From Clostridiales bacterium (GTDB taxonomy: Bacteria; Bacillota; Clostridia; Lachnospirales; Lachnospiraceae), in the NCBI GenBank assembly GCA_029006795.1, contig JAQXGQ010000077.1:1-32176 (forward strand): a stretch of DNA of 32,176 nt, written 5' to 3'. This document shows positions 24,543 through 32,176 of this stretch, in pieces. Within the stretch, counting starts at the first letter, position 1. The number at the start of each line of letters is the position of its first letter. Under the pieces are notes generated by a model that was given only the letters and a program-made list of their open reading frames with translations, was not told the origin of the DNA and ran no database searches. The position numbers and the translations under genes are program-made.

Positions 24543-26009
24543 CTATAGTACCTTTTCCAACTCTTCAATCACGATTTTTAATGCTTTAATTCTGGCATAT
24601 TTCTTGTCCACCGACTCTAAAATATGCCAGGGTGCATAGGTTGTACTGGTTTTCTGTATCATTTCATTGACTGCTTCCTCATACAAATCCCATTTCTCCC
24701 GGTTACGCCAGTCTTCATCCGTAATCTTCCATTGTTTTCCCGGTGTATTCTGTCTGTCGGTAAAACGCTCTAACTGTGTATCTTTATCAATCTGTACCCA
24801 GAATTTGATGATAACAGCTCCCCAGTCGTGAAGTTCTTTTTCAAATTCGTTGATTTCATTGAAAGCGCGTTTCCAGTCATTCTCACTGCAAAAACCCTCT
24901 AACCGTTCCACCATTACCCTTCCATACCAGGTACGGTCAAAAATCGCAATGTGACCTGTTTTCGGCAGTCTCGTCCAGAAACGCCAGAGATAATGTCTGG
25001 CCTTCTCATGGGGTTCCGGGCTTGCAATGGGGTGTACCTCATATCCCCTCGGGTCTAAGGCCCCTGTAATTCGCTTGATATTTCCGCCTTTTCCTGCTGC
25101 ATCCCAACCTTCGTAGGCAATGATGACCGGCACCTTTTTCCGGTAAAGACGGTTATGAAGTTCTCCTAACCGCTGCTGCAATTCTTTCAGTTCTTTCTCA
25201 TAAACATCAACCTCTAAACTCTTATTTAAGTCAATCTCGGAAAGTAACGGCATCTTTTCCATCGGAAATACATTTTGCAAAATCGGTACTGCCATCGCAT
25301 TATTGGCAAGTGCCACGTCAATTCCCTCAGTAAGGAACTCTAATGCCTGCAATTCCGCCCATTTTTTTGACTTGGCATCAATAATGTACCAGGGAGCCGA
25401 CGGCGTATTAGTATCCTTCATATAACTGCTAAAGACTTTCACACAGGCATCATAATGTTCGTTCTGCCACCTGTCATTTTTGCTGACTCTCCACTTTGTA
25501 TCTTTTTCCCCGGACAGCTGTTTAATCCGTTTCTCCTGTTCTTTTTTCCCGATATGAAGGAACAATTTCACCACCAGATATCCGTTATCCGTCAACTGAC
25601 GCTCAAACATCTTAATGCTTTCAATCCGTGCAGCATACTCCTCGTCTCCTATTTCCCCATAAAGACGTGCCCGCATCACTTCATTCATCCAGCCGGAATC
25701 TAAAAAAGAAAATTTTCCTGCCTCAGGAATGTTGACAAAATGACGGTACAAAAAAGGCTTTCTTCGCTCCTCCTCTGTCGGTGCCGCCATAGATGCCACT
25801 TTAAAGAAACGCGGATCAATATTTTTTATCAATTGTCCAATCACATTACCTTTTCCCGCTGTTCCCCAGCCTTCCACTAAAACCAGCACAGGAAGTTTGT
25901 GCTCTTTTATCTTCATCTGCTGCTCCTGCAGCTTTTCTCTTGCAGCTTTCAGGCGAATTGATAATTCTTCCTCCTGCGGCTTTTCCATTGGTTTCCACTG
26001 CTGTAACAT
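24543..26009 (-). CDS. pap: Polyphosphate:AMP phosphotransferase (two-domain PPK2)
   Basis: Two-domain PPK2 enzymes use polyphosphate to phosphorylate AMP to ADP. The 488-residue product has two tandem PPK2 domains. The first has Walker A GWGTAGKG (47-54) but FLDSGW in the Walker B position, where the usual Asp-Arg is Asp104-Ser105. The second has GWDAAGKG (301-308) and IFDRTWYGRVMVER with Asp358-Arg359 intact, plus the lid region. In characterised enzymes of this class the C-terminal domain is the active one, consistent with this. The ATG at 26009 follows GGAAAGG. It begins 15 bases after subunit D of the V-type ATPase and so appears to be the last gene of that operon. No terminator was seen after it. 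Confidence 0.9.
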   Translation of the reverse strand: MLQQWKPMEKPQEEELSIRLKAAREKLQEQQMKIKEHKLPVLVLVEGWGTAGKGNVIGQLIKNIDPRFFKVASMAAPTEEERRKPFLYRHFVNIPEAGKFSFLDSGWMNEVMRARLYGEIGDEEYAARIESIKMFERQLTDNGYLVVKLFLHIGKKEQEKRIKQLSGEKDTKWRVSKNDRWQNEHYDACVKVFSSYMKDTNTPSAPWYIIDAKSKKWAELQALEFLTEGIDVALANNAMAVPILQNVFPMEKMPLLSEIDLNKSLEVDVYEKELKELQQRLGELHNRLYRKKVPVIIAYEGWDAAGKGGNIKRITGALDPRGYEVHPIASPEPHEKARHYLWRFWTRLPKTGHIAIFDRTWYGRVMVERLEGFCSENDWKRAFNEINEFEKELHDWGAVIIKFWVQIDKDTQLERFTDRQNTPGKQWKITDEDWRNREKWDLYEEAVNEMIQKTSTTYAPWHILESVDKKYARIKALKIVIEELEKVL

Positions 26010-26024
26010 AAAACCCCACCTTTC

Positions 26025-26639
26025 CTATCCATTCATTTTCTTTATTACCTTTAACCTTGTAAACTCTTCCCTCTCCTTTTCCTCTAAATACTCCTGTATC
26101 TCTTTCGCTAAATTTTCGTATTTCGGAATCGTAATATTCTGCAACGCATTGGCACGCTTCTGTGTTTTCTTGATATTGTAAGCAAGACGGTAAGCAGAAT
26201 TTTCGATTTCTGCTAAGCGGATGGTCAGCTCCTTTACCTTTTCAAACTGCTCACATGCCTCGTCTAAGGACATTCTGGTATGATAAAACGAATAGGAAGG
26301 CTTCTGCTCCTTTTTCTCATACTCTACTTTCGGGATCTCCGTCCCCATGACACTGCGCCGTTTTATTTTGATGGAATTTTCCACTGGAACCGCTAAGGAA
26401 ACCTGCTCCACCTCGTGAATGCCCATCTGGATATTTGCCTTCTGCAGTGCCCGGTAAGCATTGGTAAAAGTAGTATCAATCTCTTTCTGAATATCCGTCG
26501 CCTCTGCAATTAATTCCATTAGCTCACGAATCAGAATATTTCTCTTCTTATCCATCAAATCAAAGCCCTGCCTTGACAAAGCCAGTGAATTTTTTGCCAA
26601 TATCAGATTCCCTTTCGTAGGAAATGTATTCGGATCCAT
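26025..26639 (-). CDS. ntpD: V-type ATPase subunit D
   Basis: Subunit D forms the central rotor shaft that turns inside the A3B3 head. The 204-residue product opens PNTFPTKGNLILAKNSLALSRQG, the family signature, followed by LLDKKRxxL-like GFDLMDKKRNILIRELM. Two long helices at the N- and C-termini make the coiled coil, and RANALQNITIPKYENLAKEIQEY is the conserved C-terminal block. GAGG lies before the ATG at 26639. It begins three bases after the subunit B gene and is followed by the polyphosphate enzyme. The length is typical. Confidence 0.96.
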   Translation of the reverse strand: MDPNTFPTKGNLILAKNSLALSRQGFDLMDKKRNILIRELMELIAEATDIQKEIDTTFTNAYRALQKANIQMGIHEVEQVSLAVPVENSIKIKRRSVMGTEIPKVEYEKKEQKPSYSFYHTRMSLDEACEQFEKVKELTIRLAEIENSAYRLAYNIKKTQKRANALQNITIPKYENLAKEIQEYLEEKEREEFTRLKVIKKMNG

Positions 26640-26642
26640 AAA

Positions 26643-28031
26643 CTACACCTCTGCTTTCGGACAATACTTATCTAATATCTTCGTATCAATACGGTCTAGT
26701 TCCTCCCTCGGCAGTATTTTAAGCAACCGCCATCCGATGTCTAATGTTTCCTCTATCGTACGGTTCTCATATGTGCCCTGCCCCACAAATTCCCGCTCAA
26801 AGGATGCTCCAAACTCTAAATACTTTTTATCCACCGGGGAAAGCTCATCCTCACCAATAACGCTCGCAAGATCTCTTGCCTCTCCTACTCTCGCATAAGA
26901 GGAAAAAAGCTGGTTTGCCACGTCCTGATGATCCTCTCTGGTATATTTTGCCCCGATACCATCCTTCATCAATCGTGACAGGGAAGGAAGCACATTGATA
27001 GGCGGATAGATATTTTTCTGGTGCAGTGCACGCTCTAATACAATTTGTCCCTCCGTAATATATCCGGTCAAATCCGGTATCGGATGGGTAATATCATCAT
27101 TTGGCATAGTAAGAATTGGTATCTGGGTCACGGAACCGGTAGAACCCTTCACAATTCCCGCACGCTCATAAAGTGCCGCCAATTCACTGTAAAGATAACC
27201 CGGATACCCCTTTCTGCTGGGGATTTCACCTTTCAGGGAAGAAACCTCACGCATCGCCTCTGCAAAAGAGGTCATATCCGTCAAAATTACAAGAATGTGC
27301 ATATTTTTCTCAAAAGCAAGATACTCTGCCGCTGTCAGTGCCACTTTCGGAGTAATGAGACGCTCCACCACCGGGTCATTGGAGAGATTCAAAAACATTA
27401 CCACATGGGAGCTTGCACCACACTCCTCAAATCTCCTCTTAAAGTATTCTGCCACATCATATTTAACACCCATAGCGGCAAAAACCACCGCAAATTCTTC
27501 ACTCTCGTCCGCATCATCTCCAAGACTTGCCTGCTCTACAATCTGAGCAGCCAACGCATCATGGGGCAGACCGTTTCCCGAAAAAATCGGCAGCTTCTGC
27601 CCACGGATTAAGGTGGTCAAACCATCAATCGCCGAGATACCCGTGCGGATATAGTTTCTCGGATATTCTCTAGTGCAGGGATTCATGGGCTGACCATTCA
27701 CATCTCGCATCACCTCTGCCCGGATAGGACCTAAGCCATCGATGGGCTGACCAATACCGTTAAAGGTGCGCCCCAACAAATCCTCTGATAAGGCAATCTC
27801 CAAAGGATGTCCGGTAAGCGTGGTACGGGTATTTAACAGAGACATTTCCGCCGTGCTCTCAAAAACCTGTATTACGGCTTTATCCTCATTGATTTCCACA
27901 ATACGCCCTAGCTTTTTCTTCTTTCCTTCCACTGCAAATTCTACAATTTCGTCGTAAAAAGCTCCCTGTACTCCTTCGATGGCAATCAGAGGCCCGTTAA
28001 TTTCGCTTAAGCCTAAATATTCAATCGACAT
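26643..28031 (-). CDS. ntpB: V-type ATPase subunit B
   Basis: Subunit B is the non-catalytic partner in the A3B3 head. The 462-residue product has the normal beta-barrel start ([18 protein letters not shown]), the nucleotide-fold loop [13 protein letters not shown] (a degenerate P-loop lacking GKT, as is usual for B), [13 protein letters not shown] and ALYERAGI. It ends with helices including [22 protein letters not shown]. Both the barrel and the C-terminal bundle are complete. The ATG at 28031 follows AAGGAAGG, 18 bases after the subunit A stop. Confidence 0.97.
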   Translation of the reverse strand: MSIEYLGLSEINGPLIAIEGVQGAFYDEIVEFAVEGKKKKLGRIVEINEDKAVIQVFESTAEMSLLNTRTTLTGHPLEIALSEDLLGRTFNGIGQPIDGLGPIRAEVMRDVNGQPMNPCTREYPRNYIRTGISAIDGLTTLIRGQKLPIFSGNGLPHDALAAQIVEQASLGDDADESEEFAVVFAAMGVKYDVAEYFKRRFEECGASSHVVMFLNLSNDPVVERLITPKVALTAAEYLAFEKNMHILVILTDMTSFAEAMREVSSLKGEIPSRKGYPGYLYSELAALYERAGIVKGSTGSVTQIPILTMPNDDITHPIPDLTGYITEGQIVLERALHQKNIYPPINVLPSLSRLMKDGIGAKYTREDHQDVANQLFSSYARVGEARDLASVIGEDELSPVDKKYLEFGASFEREFVGQGTYENRTIEETLDIGWRLLKILPREELDRIDTKILDKYCPKAEV

Positions 28032-28049
28032 AGCTTTTCCTTCCTTTCG

Positions 28050-29816
28050 TCAGGCATTGGTTGCCATCAAGTGTTGGTAAAAATCTTCTATCATTCTGTC
28101 ATAGCTTTCAAACCGCTGTAATTCCTTATTTGGCACATCATATTTGATAGCGATAATCTTTTCAAAAACATCACTTTCCCTAAGCAGTGCCATAGGCATA
28201 TTCATTTCAATCAACGACTTGCATCTGTCATAGAGATGTAAAATGACCTCCATCATTCGGAGCTGCTTTTCCATAGGAACAAAGGTATCCTCCTTATGAA
28301 AAGCGTTCTGCTGCAAAAATCCAAGACGAATCACTCTTGCAATCTCTAAAATCAACTTCTGGTCATCCGGCAATACATCACTTCCGATCAGTTTTACAAT
28401 CTCATTCAGTCTGTTTTCCGTGGTTAAAATGTTTAAAATTTCATTTCTGCACGTCACAAAATTTTCCCCTGCATGGGTTCCATACCACTCAGCTAAATCC
28501 CCCACATACTCCGAGTAGCTTGTAAGCCAGTTAATTGCGGGATAATGTCTCGCATAAGCTAAAGATTTATCGAGAGCAAGGAAACAGCGCACAAAACGCT
28601 TGGTATTCTGTGTTACCGGTTCAGAGAAATCGCCACCCTGCGGTGAAACCGCTCCGATAATGGTAACACTCCCGTCACTGCCGTTTAAATTTTCTACATA
28701 TCCGGCACGCTCATAGAAAGCCGAAAGTCTCGAAGCTAAGTATGCCGGAAACCCTTCCTCTGCGGGCATCTCCTCTAATCTGCCAGAAAGTTCCCTAAGC
28801 GCCTCCGCCCATCTGGATGTGGAATCCGCCATAATTGCCACATGATATCCCATATCACGATAGTATTCCGCTAAGGTGATACCGGTATAAATACTCGCCT
28901 CTCTCGCTGCCACCGGCATGTTAGAGGTATTGGCAATCAACGTGGTTCGATCCATCAGAAGATTTCCGGTTTTAGGGTCTTCCAGTTCGCCGAACTCTTC
29001 CAGGACATTTGTCATTTCATTTCCACGCTCCCCACATCCGATATAAATAATAATATCGGCATCACACCACTTGGCTAACTGATGCTGTGTCATGGTTTTT
29101 CCTGTTCCAAAGCCACCGGGTAAAGCCGCTGTTCCTCCTTTTGCAATGGGAAAAAGGGTATCTAAGATACGCTGCCCCGTCACCAGAGGACGATCTGCAG
29201 GATAGCGCTTCACAATCGGTCTTGGAATACGGATGGGCCATTTCTGGGTCATGGTAAGGGAAAGCTCCTCTCCCCTATCCGTCTTTATCCGTATCAGTTC
29301 TTCCTCAATGGTATAATCTCCGTCCGGTTTAACTGCTATAACTTCCCCGGAAATATCCGGCGGCAGCATTACTTTATGGACAATGGATTTCGTCTCCGGC
29401 ACCTCGGCAATGATACTTCCTGCAAAAAGCATATCACCGGGTTTAACAGTAATATGAGTATTCCAGCGCTTTTTCCTGTCTAAAAGGTCTACCGCAGCTC
29501 CTTTCGGAATAAAAACTCCGTGTTCTTCTGCAATCGCCTCTAATGGGCGCTCGATTCCATCAAAAATATTATTAAGAATACCGGGCGCTAACGTAACGCT
29601 TATGGCTCCGCCTGTTCCCTCCACCGGCTCTCCCGGTTTCAGTCCGGAGGTTTCCTCATATACCTGTACCGTCGTTTTCTCCCTTGTCAGACCAATGACT
29701 TCCCCTACCAGCCTTTTCTCTCCCACATAAACCATCTCATTCATTTTAAAACCGAGGTTACCTAAGATAGAAATAACCGGCCCGTTGATTCCATAAATTT
29801 TTCCTGTTACACCCAT
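28050..29816 (-). CDS. ntpA: V-type ATPase catalytic subunit A
   Basis: Subunit A binds and hydrolyses or makes ATP. The 588-residue product has the V-type insert ([17 protein letters not shown]) after the N-terminal barrel, the P-loop GGFGTGKT with Lys240, the catalytic region [10 protein letters not shown] with the general-base glutamate, [13 protein letters not shown] and [13 protein letters not shown]. These separate it from the F-type beta subunit. The P-loop sequence GFGTGKT has Thr where GSGKT is more common, which is tolerated in the family. GGAG precedes the ATG at 29816. A 68-base gap, containing two small palindromes, separates it from subunit E. Confidence 0.97.
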   Translation of the reverse strand: MGVTGKIYGINGPVISILGNLGFKMNEMVYVGEKRLVGEVIGLTREKTTVQVYEETSGLKPGEPVEGTGGAISVTLAPGILNNIFDGIERPLEAIAEEHGVFIPKGAAVDLLDRKKRWNTHITVKPGDMLFAGSIIAEVPETKSIVHKVMLPPDISGEVIAVKPDGDYTIEEELIRIKTDRGEELSLTMTQKWPIRIPRPIVKRYPADRPLVTGQRILDTLFPIAKGGTAALPGGFGTGKTMTQHQLAKWCDADIIIYIGCGERGNEMTNVLEEFGELEDPKTGNLLMDRTTLIANTSNMPVAAREASIYTGITLAEYYRDMGYHVAIMADSTSRWAEALRELSGRLEEMPAEEGFPAYLASRLSAFYERAGYVENLNGSDGSVTIIGAVSPQGGDFSEPVTQNTKRFVRCFLALDKSLAYARHYPAINWLTSYSEYVGDLAEWYGTHAGENFVTCRNEILNILTTENRLNEIVKLIGSDVLPDDQKLILEIARVIRLGFLQQNAFHKEDTFVPMEKQLRMMEVILHLYDRCKSLIEMNMPMALLRESDVFEKIIAIKYDVPNKELQRFESYDRMIEDFYQHLMATNA

Positions 29817-29846
29817 GTTTTTCTCCGTTCCTGCTCACTTTTCGTA

Positions 29847-29872
29847 ACGGTTACAACCGTCTTGCAATGCAA
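29847..29872. other. Two adjacent palindromes between subunit E and A genes
   Basis: ACGGTTACAACCGT (29847-29860, six-base arms) and TTGCAATGCAA (29862-29872, five-base arms) lie side by side in the only sizeable gap between the cytoplasmic ATPase subunit genes. They could be an RNA-processing or protein site that sets subunit ratios. Confidence 0.35.
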
Positions 29873-29884
29873 TTTTCTATAAGG

Positions 29885-30451
29885 TTAAAAAGAATAATTT
29901 TCCCGCTCCTGCTTTAGTCTGCTGCCAAAGGATTCGTCAATCAGGACATTTTTTGAAGCAATCACCGCCCGGATACCGCCAATAAACTCTTCCTCACCTA
30001 TCGTCAGCACCATTCCTGTTTTCTGTTCTAACCGTTCTTTTTTTTCTGCATCTGAGGGAGTTAGATAAATCGTAATGCTCTCTCCCTTCGCAAAAGCCTT
30101 CGCCTTTTCAATGTAATGTACCAAAAGTGCCTCATACTCATCCGTATTTCGATAAGCCTTAATTTTCTCTTCTACCAGTGTGAATAACTCTTCTGTTTTC
30201 TGTTCCACCACACCGTAATAGGTACGTTTTTGCAACGTTGCCTGTTCTGAGAGTCTGCGGTTTGCCTCTTTTTTCAGCTTTGCTTCTAGGGCACGTTCTC
30301 TTGCCTGCCATCCTGCCTTCTTACTCTTTTCATATTCTTCCATTGCCTGCTGGTAAGTATGTTTCTGCTCTTCTAAGATTTCCTCACTCTGCTTATTCGC
30401 TGCCGCAATCGCCGCCTCAAAGAAGATATCTAATTTTTCGTTGATTTCCAT
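29885..30451 (-). CDS. ntpE: V-type ATPase subunit E
   Basis: Subunit E is part of the peripheral stalk holding the A3B3 head still. The 188-residue product is a long charged helix for about 110 residues (AAIAAANKQSEEILEEQ through QARERALEAKLKKEANRR) followed by a small globular domain with EEEFIGGIRAVIASKNVLID and the closing ESFGSRLKQERENY, as in the vATP-synt_E family. The ATG at 30451 has GGAGG at suitable spacing. In-frame ATGs at 30457 and 30487 are either too close to that site or lack one. It lies 49 bases after subunit F. Confidence 0.9.
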   Translation of the reverse strand: MEINEKLDIFFEAAIAAANKQSEEILEEQKHTYQQAMEEYEKSKKAGWQARERALEAKLKKEANRRLSEQATLQKRTYYGVVEQKTEELFTLVEEKIKAYRNTDEYEALLVHYIEKAKAFAKGESITIYLTPSDAEKKERLEQKTGMVLTIGEEEFIGGIRAVIASKNVLIDESFGSRLKQERENYSF

Positions 30452-30500
30452 ATCCATCCTCCATGTCCTAAGACCTGCCTGTCTCATATCTGAGACATTT

Positions 30501-30809
30501 TTATAGCTTCAGCCCGATTGCCTGGTTCACATATTCTGTAATAAAATTCTTACTCCGCCCGGTTCCATGTCGATCCGGTATCTCTACAAACAACGGTACT
30601 CTGCGGTTTAACTTTACCTCATCTATCAAATCCGGAAAATCTCTTCCGAATTTCTCCGTCAGAAGAACAATGCCGATTTCCTTATCCGACAAAACCTTTT
30701 CTAACTCTGCCTTTAATTCTTCCCGCTCATGTACCACAACACCCTCCACACCTGCTAAACGAAGACCGGTATAGGTGTCCACATTGTCGCTGATTAAAAA
30801 CATTTTCAT
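30501..30809 (-). CDS. ntpF: V-type ATPase subunit F
   Basis: Subunit F is a small rotor protein that binds the D shaft. The 102-residue product reads MKMFLISDNVDTYTGLRLAGVEG, then KEIGIVLLTEKFGRDFPD and a basic middle, the normal Rossmann-like fold of this family. The start is placed at the ATG at 30809 after AAGGAA. A longer frame to 30842 would overlap the end of subunit K and adds an untypical basic tail. The length is then right for the family (about 100-105). Confidence 0.92.
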   Translation of the reverse strand: MKMFLISDNVDTYTGLRLAGVEGVVVHEREELKAELEKVLSDKEIGIVLLTEKFGRDFPDLIDEVKLNRRVPLFVEIPDRHGTGRSKNFITEYVNQAIGLKL

Positions 30810-30834
30810 GTTGGCTTCCTTCTTTCTAATATAA

Positions 30835-31242
30835 TTATCCAAGGATAGAGAAAGAAATCAAAAGTCCATAAAGAGCGATGGATTCTGCTAAGGCTACGAA
30901 AATCAAGGCTTTACCCATGATAGAAGAGTCCTCGCTTAATGCTCCGATTGCTGCGGAAGCGGCACTTGCTACGGCTACACCTGCACCGATACAGGATAAT
31001 CCTGTGGACAGAGCTGCTGCTAAGTATCTCCAACCGTCAACAGAAGCAGCTGCCGTATCTGCCGCATAGATATGTCCGCTGAATAAAAGCATATCTGCCA
31101 CCACTAAAGTACCGAAAAATAGGAGAATATTTACTCCTAAAGAAGCCTTAAAACTTTTTTCTTTTCTTTTGCTCAGGTAATATCCTCCAAACGGAATCAC
31201 CATACTGAAAATTAATATTGCTACTAAAATCACCTTTGTCAT
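30835..31242 (-). CDS. ntpK: V-type ATPase membrane rotor subunit K (c-ring)
   Basis: Subunit K forms the ion-carrying ring. The 135-residue product has an N-terminal helix (about 3-22), a second helix (35-55), a short polar loop with ADTAAASVDG, and a C-terminal hairpin of two helices (71-100 and 108-134). The latter carries the ion-binding Glu120 in ALAESIALYG. It has one full hairpin plus an extra helical N-terminal region, unlike the longer duplicated K of Enterococcus. The position of the sodium-binding glutamine in the first hairpin helix seems to be a valine (GAGVAVAS), so the coupling ion cannot be decided. A good ribosome site overlaps the end of subunit I. Confidence 0.9.
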   Translation of the reverse strand: MTKVILVAILIFSMVIPFGGYYLSKRKEKSFKASLGVNILLFFGTLVVADMLLFSGHIYAADTAAASVDGWRYLAAALSTGLSCIGAGVAVASAASAAIGALSEDSSIMGKALIFVALAESIALYGLLISFSILG

Positions 31243-31245
31243 AAC

Positions 31246-32176
31246 TTATCTTCCTCCTGACGCTTTTTTTGAAAAAAATGACTGGAACGGTTTTCCCGAA
31301 CCTTTATAAAACCGGCTGAACATCTCGTAATATTCAAGACGCAGCACCTGTATTCCTACCACTAATCCCTCTAATGCAGTGACTAAAATGTTTCCTAAAA
31401 CAACCACAATGATATTCGGAGAACCGCTCTCATAGCCTGCTAAAGTCATTACCACACTCATCATTCCTGCATGGCTTAACGCAAAGGCTCCTACACGGAC
31501 AAAGGAGATACTGTTAGTGGCATAGCTTAACACCACATCAAACAGTTCCACAAATGCTTCCACAAAATACATTCCCTTGCTCCCCTCCGGGAAAATCCGC
31601 TTCTTGCGCTCTAACAAATTCGAAAGCGGTTCTTTTAACATAATGGCAATGAGCGGAATACCCACAGCCGCCACTAAAATCCCCGTTGCAGGAAGAGCAT
31701 GGCCTGTGGCATAAAGGACGATACAAATTACTACACAGCCATAGCAAAGCATTCCTGAAATACCGCTGGGACTGAATAAAATTCTGCCCTTATCCTTCGC
31801 CCGGACGGCATTTACAATATTTATCACCATTGCAATGATAATTAATATCATACCAAAACCGATAGCAAGCATCAGCGTCGTCATAATATTATCCATCGGG
31901 CGCATCCATAACGGTTCTAAGATTTCTTCAAATCCAAAAATACTGCCGTACATAAATCCGAAGACCGTAGACCAGATCCCAGCAACAGCTACAATTGCCG
32001 CCAAATTCATCTTTTTAAACCGATAGAGAAGAAAACCTCCCACTACTAAGCATATCCCCTGCCCTACATCTCCAAACATAATGCCAAACATCAGCGTATA
32101 GGTTAGCGCAATAAATATAGTCGGGTCCATCTCGTTATATGCCGGAAGTCCGTACATCTCCACAAACATCTCAAAG
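31246..32176 (-). CDS. ntpI: V-type ATPase subunit I, C-terminal part (5' end outside window)
   Basis: Subunit I is the membrane stator that forms the ion channels against the c-ring. About 310 residues of the normal 640-660 are visible, all from the C-terminal membrane half, with seven or eight helices. GIMFGDVGQGICLVVGGFLLY is the first, and SYATNSISFVRVGAFALSHAGM contains the essential arginine (codon at 31495-31497) of the half-channel. The frame is open to the window edge, so the N-terminal cytoplasmic part lies beyond it. The stop at 31246 is three bases before the subunit K start. Confidence 0.95.
   Translation of the reverse strand, partial: FEMFVEMYGLPAYNEMDPTIFIALTYTLMFGIMFGDVGQGICLVVGGFLLYRFKKMNLAAIVAVAGIWSTVFGFMYGSIFGFEEILEPLWMRPMDNIMTTLMLAIGFGMILIIIAMVINIVNAVRAKDKGRILFSPSGISGMLCYGCVVICIVLYATGHALPATGILVAAVGIPLIAIMLKEPLSNLLERKKRIFPEGSKGMYFVEAFVELFDVVLSYATNSISFVRVGAFALSHAGMMSVVMTLAGYESGSPNIIVVVLGNILVTALEGLVVGIQVLRLEYYEMFSRFYKGSGKPFQSFFSKKASGGR

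Noticed and set aside
27045-27611. A 188-residue plus-strand open frame opposite V-ATPase subunit B.
   Set aside because: Shadow of a highly conserved gene, with no motif of its own.
1-32176. CRISPR arrays, tRNA or rRNA genes.
   Set aside because: No regularly spaced repeats and no tRNA- or rRNA-like segments were recognised by eye on either strand.

Overview
The window looks like a piece of a low-GC Gram-positive chromosome, most probably a gut-type Clostridia (Lachnospiraceae-like). The grounds are strong purine-rich ribosome binding sites, AT-rich TTGnnn-17-TATAAT promoters, a class 1B dihydroorotate dehydrogenase (PyrD plus the Fe-S subunit PyrK), a bacterial V-type ATPase operon, and multidomain PAS/GGDEF/EAL and hybrid-kinase signalling proteins. 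Nearly all genes lie on the minus strand. The only clear plus-strand gene is an AraC-type regulator, together with a decayed relic near 10.7 kb. No tRNA, rRNA, CRISPR array, complete insertion sequence or prophage gene was seen.

Right to left, which is the direction of transcription, the layout is as follows. (1) 24.5-32.2 kb: a V-type ATPase operon in the order I (cut by the window edge), K, F, E, A, B, D, followed 15 bases later by a two-domain polyphosphate:AMP phosphotransferase. Subunit C is not in the window. (2) 21.75-24.5 kb: an LspA-like peptidase, a PAP2 phosphatase and a PAS-(degenerate GGDEF)-EAL phosphodiesterase, closely spaced, with an extended -10 promoter in front. The EAL gene runs tail-to-tail into the AraC gene and overlaps it. 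(3) 16.1-20.9 kb: a response regulator with an HD-GYP output, a free-standing Hpt protein and a 983-residue hybrid histidine kinase with two receivers. This is a split phosphorelay transcribed divergently from the AraC gene, and both promoters are visible. (4) 13.6-15.9 kb: glycogen phosphorylase with its own terminator. (5) 10.4-13.5 kb: a decaying accessory patch. It holds an intact ParE/Phd-type toxin-antitoxin pair, a PadR regulator without its start, a membrane-protein partner with two frameshifts, a membrane dipeptidase, and a plus-strand relic of an Rpn (PD-(D/E)XK) nuclease that still carries an almost perfect internal ribosome binding site.

(6) 6.6-10.6 kb: a TPR lipoprotein, the GTPase HflX and a MATE exporter behind a promoter surrounded by a repeated CTTGCAG word. 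(7) 1.2-6.6 kb: pyrimidine synthesis, pyrC-pyrK-pyrD, then a ROK-family sugar kinase and a terminator. pyrE follows as a separate unit with its own promoter and an unusually long leader of about 277 bases. (8) 1-1.25 kb: VanZ-like and DUF6142-like membrane proteins and an HD-domain hydrolase trail behind pyrE, overlapping or nearly so.

Functionally, PyrC, PyrDK and PyrE give dihydroorotate, orotate and OMP. The phosphorelay and the EAL protein both point to cyclic-di-GMP turnover. The V-ATPase with a polyphosphate enzyme points to ion pumping coupled to nucleotide and phosphate energy handling. The most unusual points are the Rpn relic with its retained internal start, the eroded PadR locus beside a toxin-antitoxin module, the long pyrE leader, and the polyphosphate gene attached to the V-ATPase operon. 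None is proven to be a new system.
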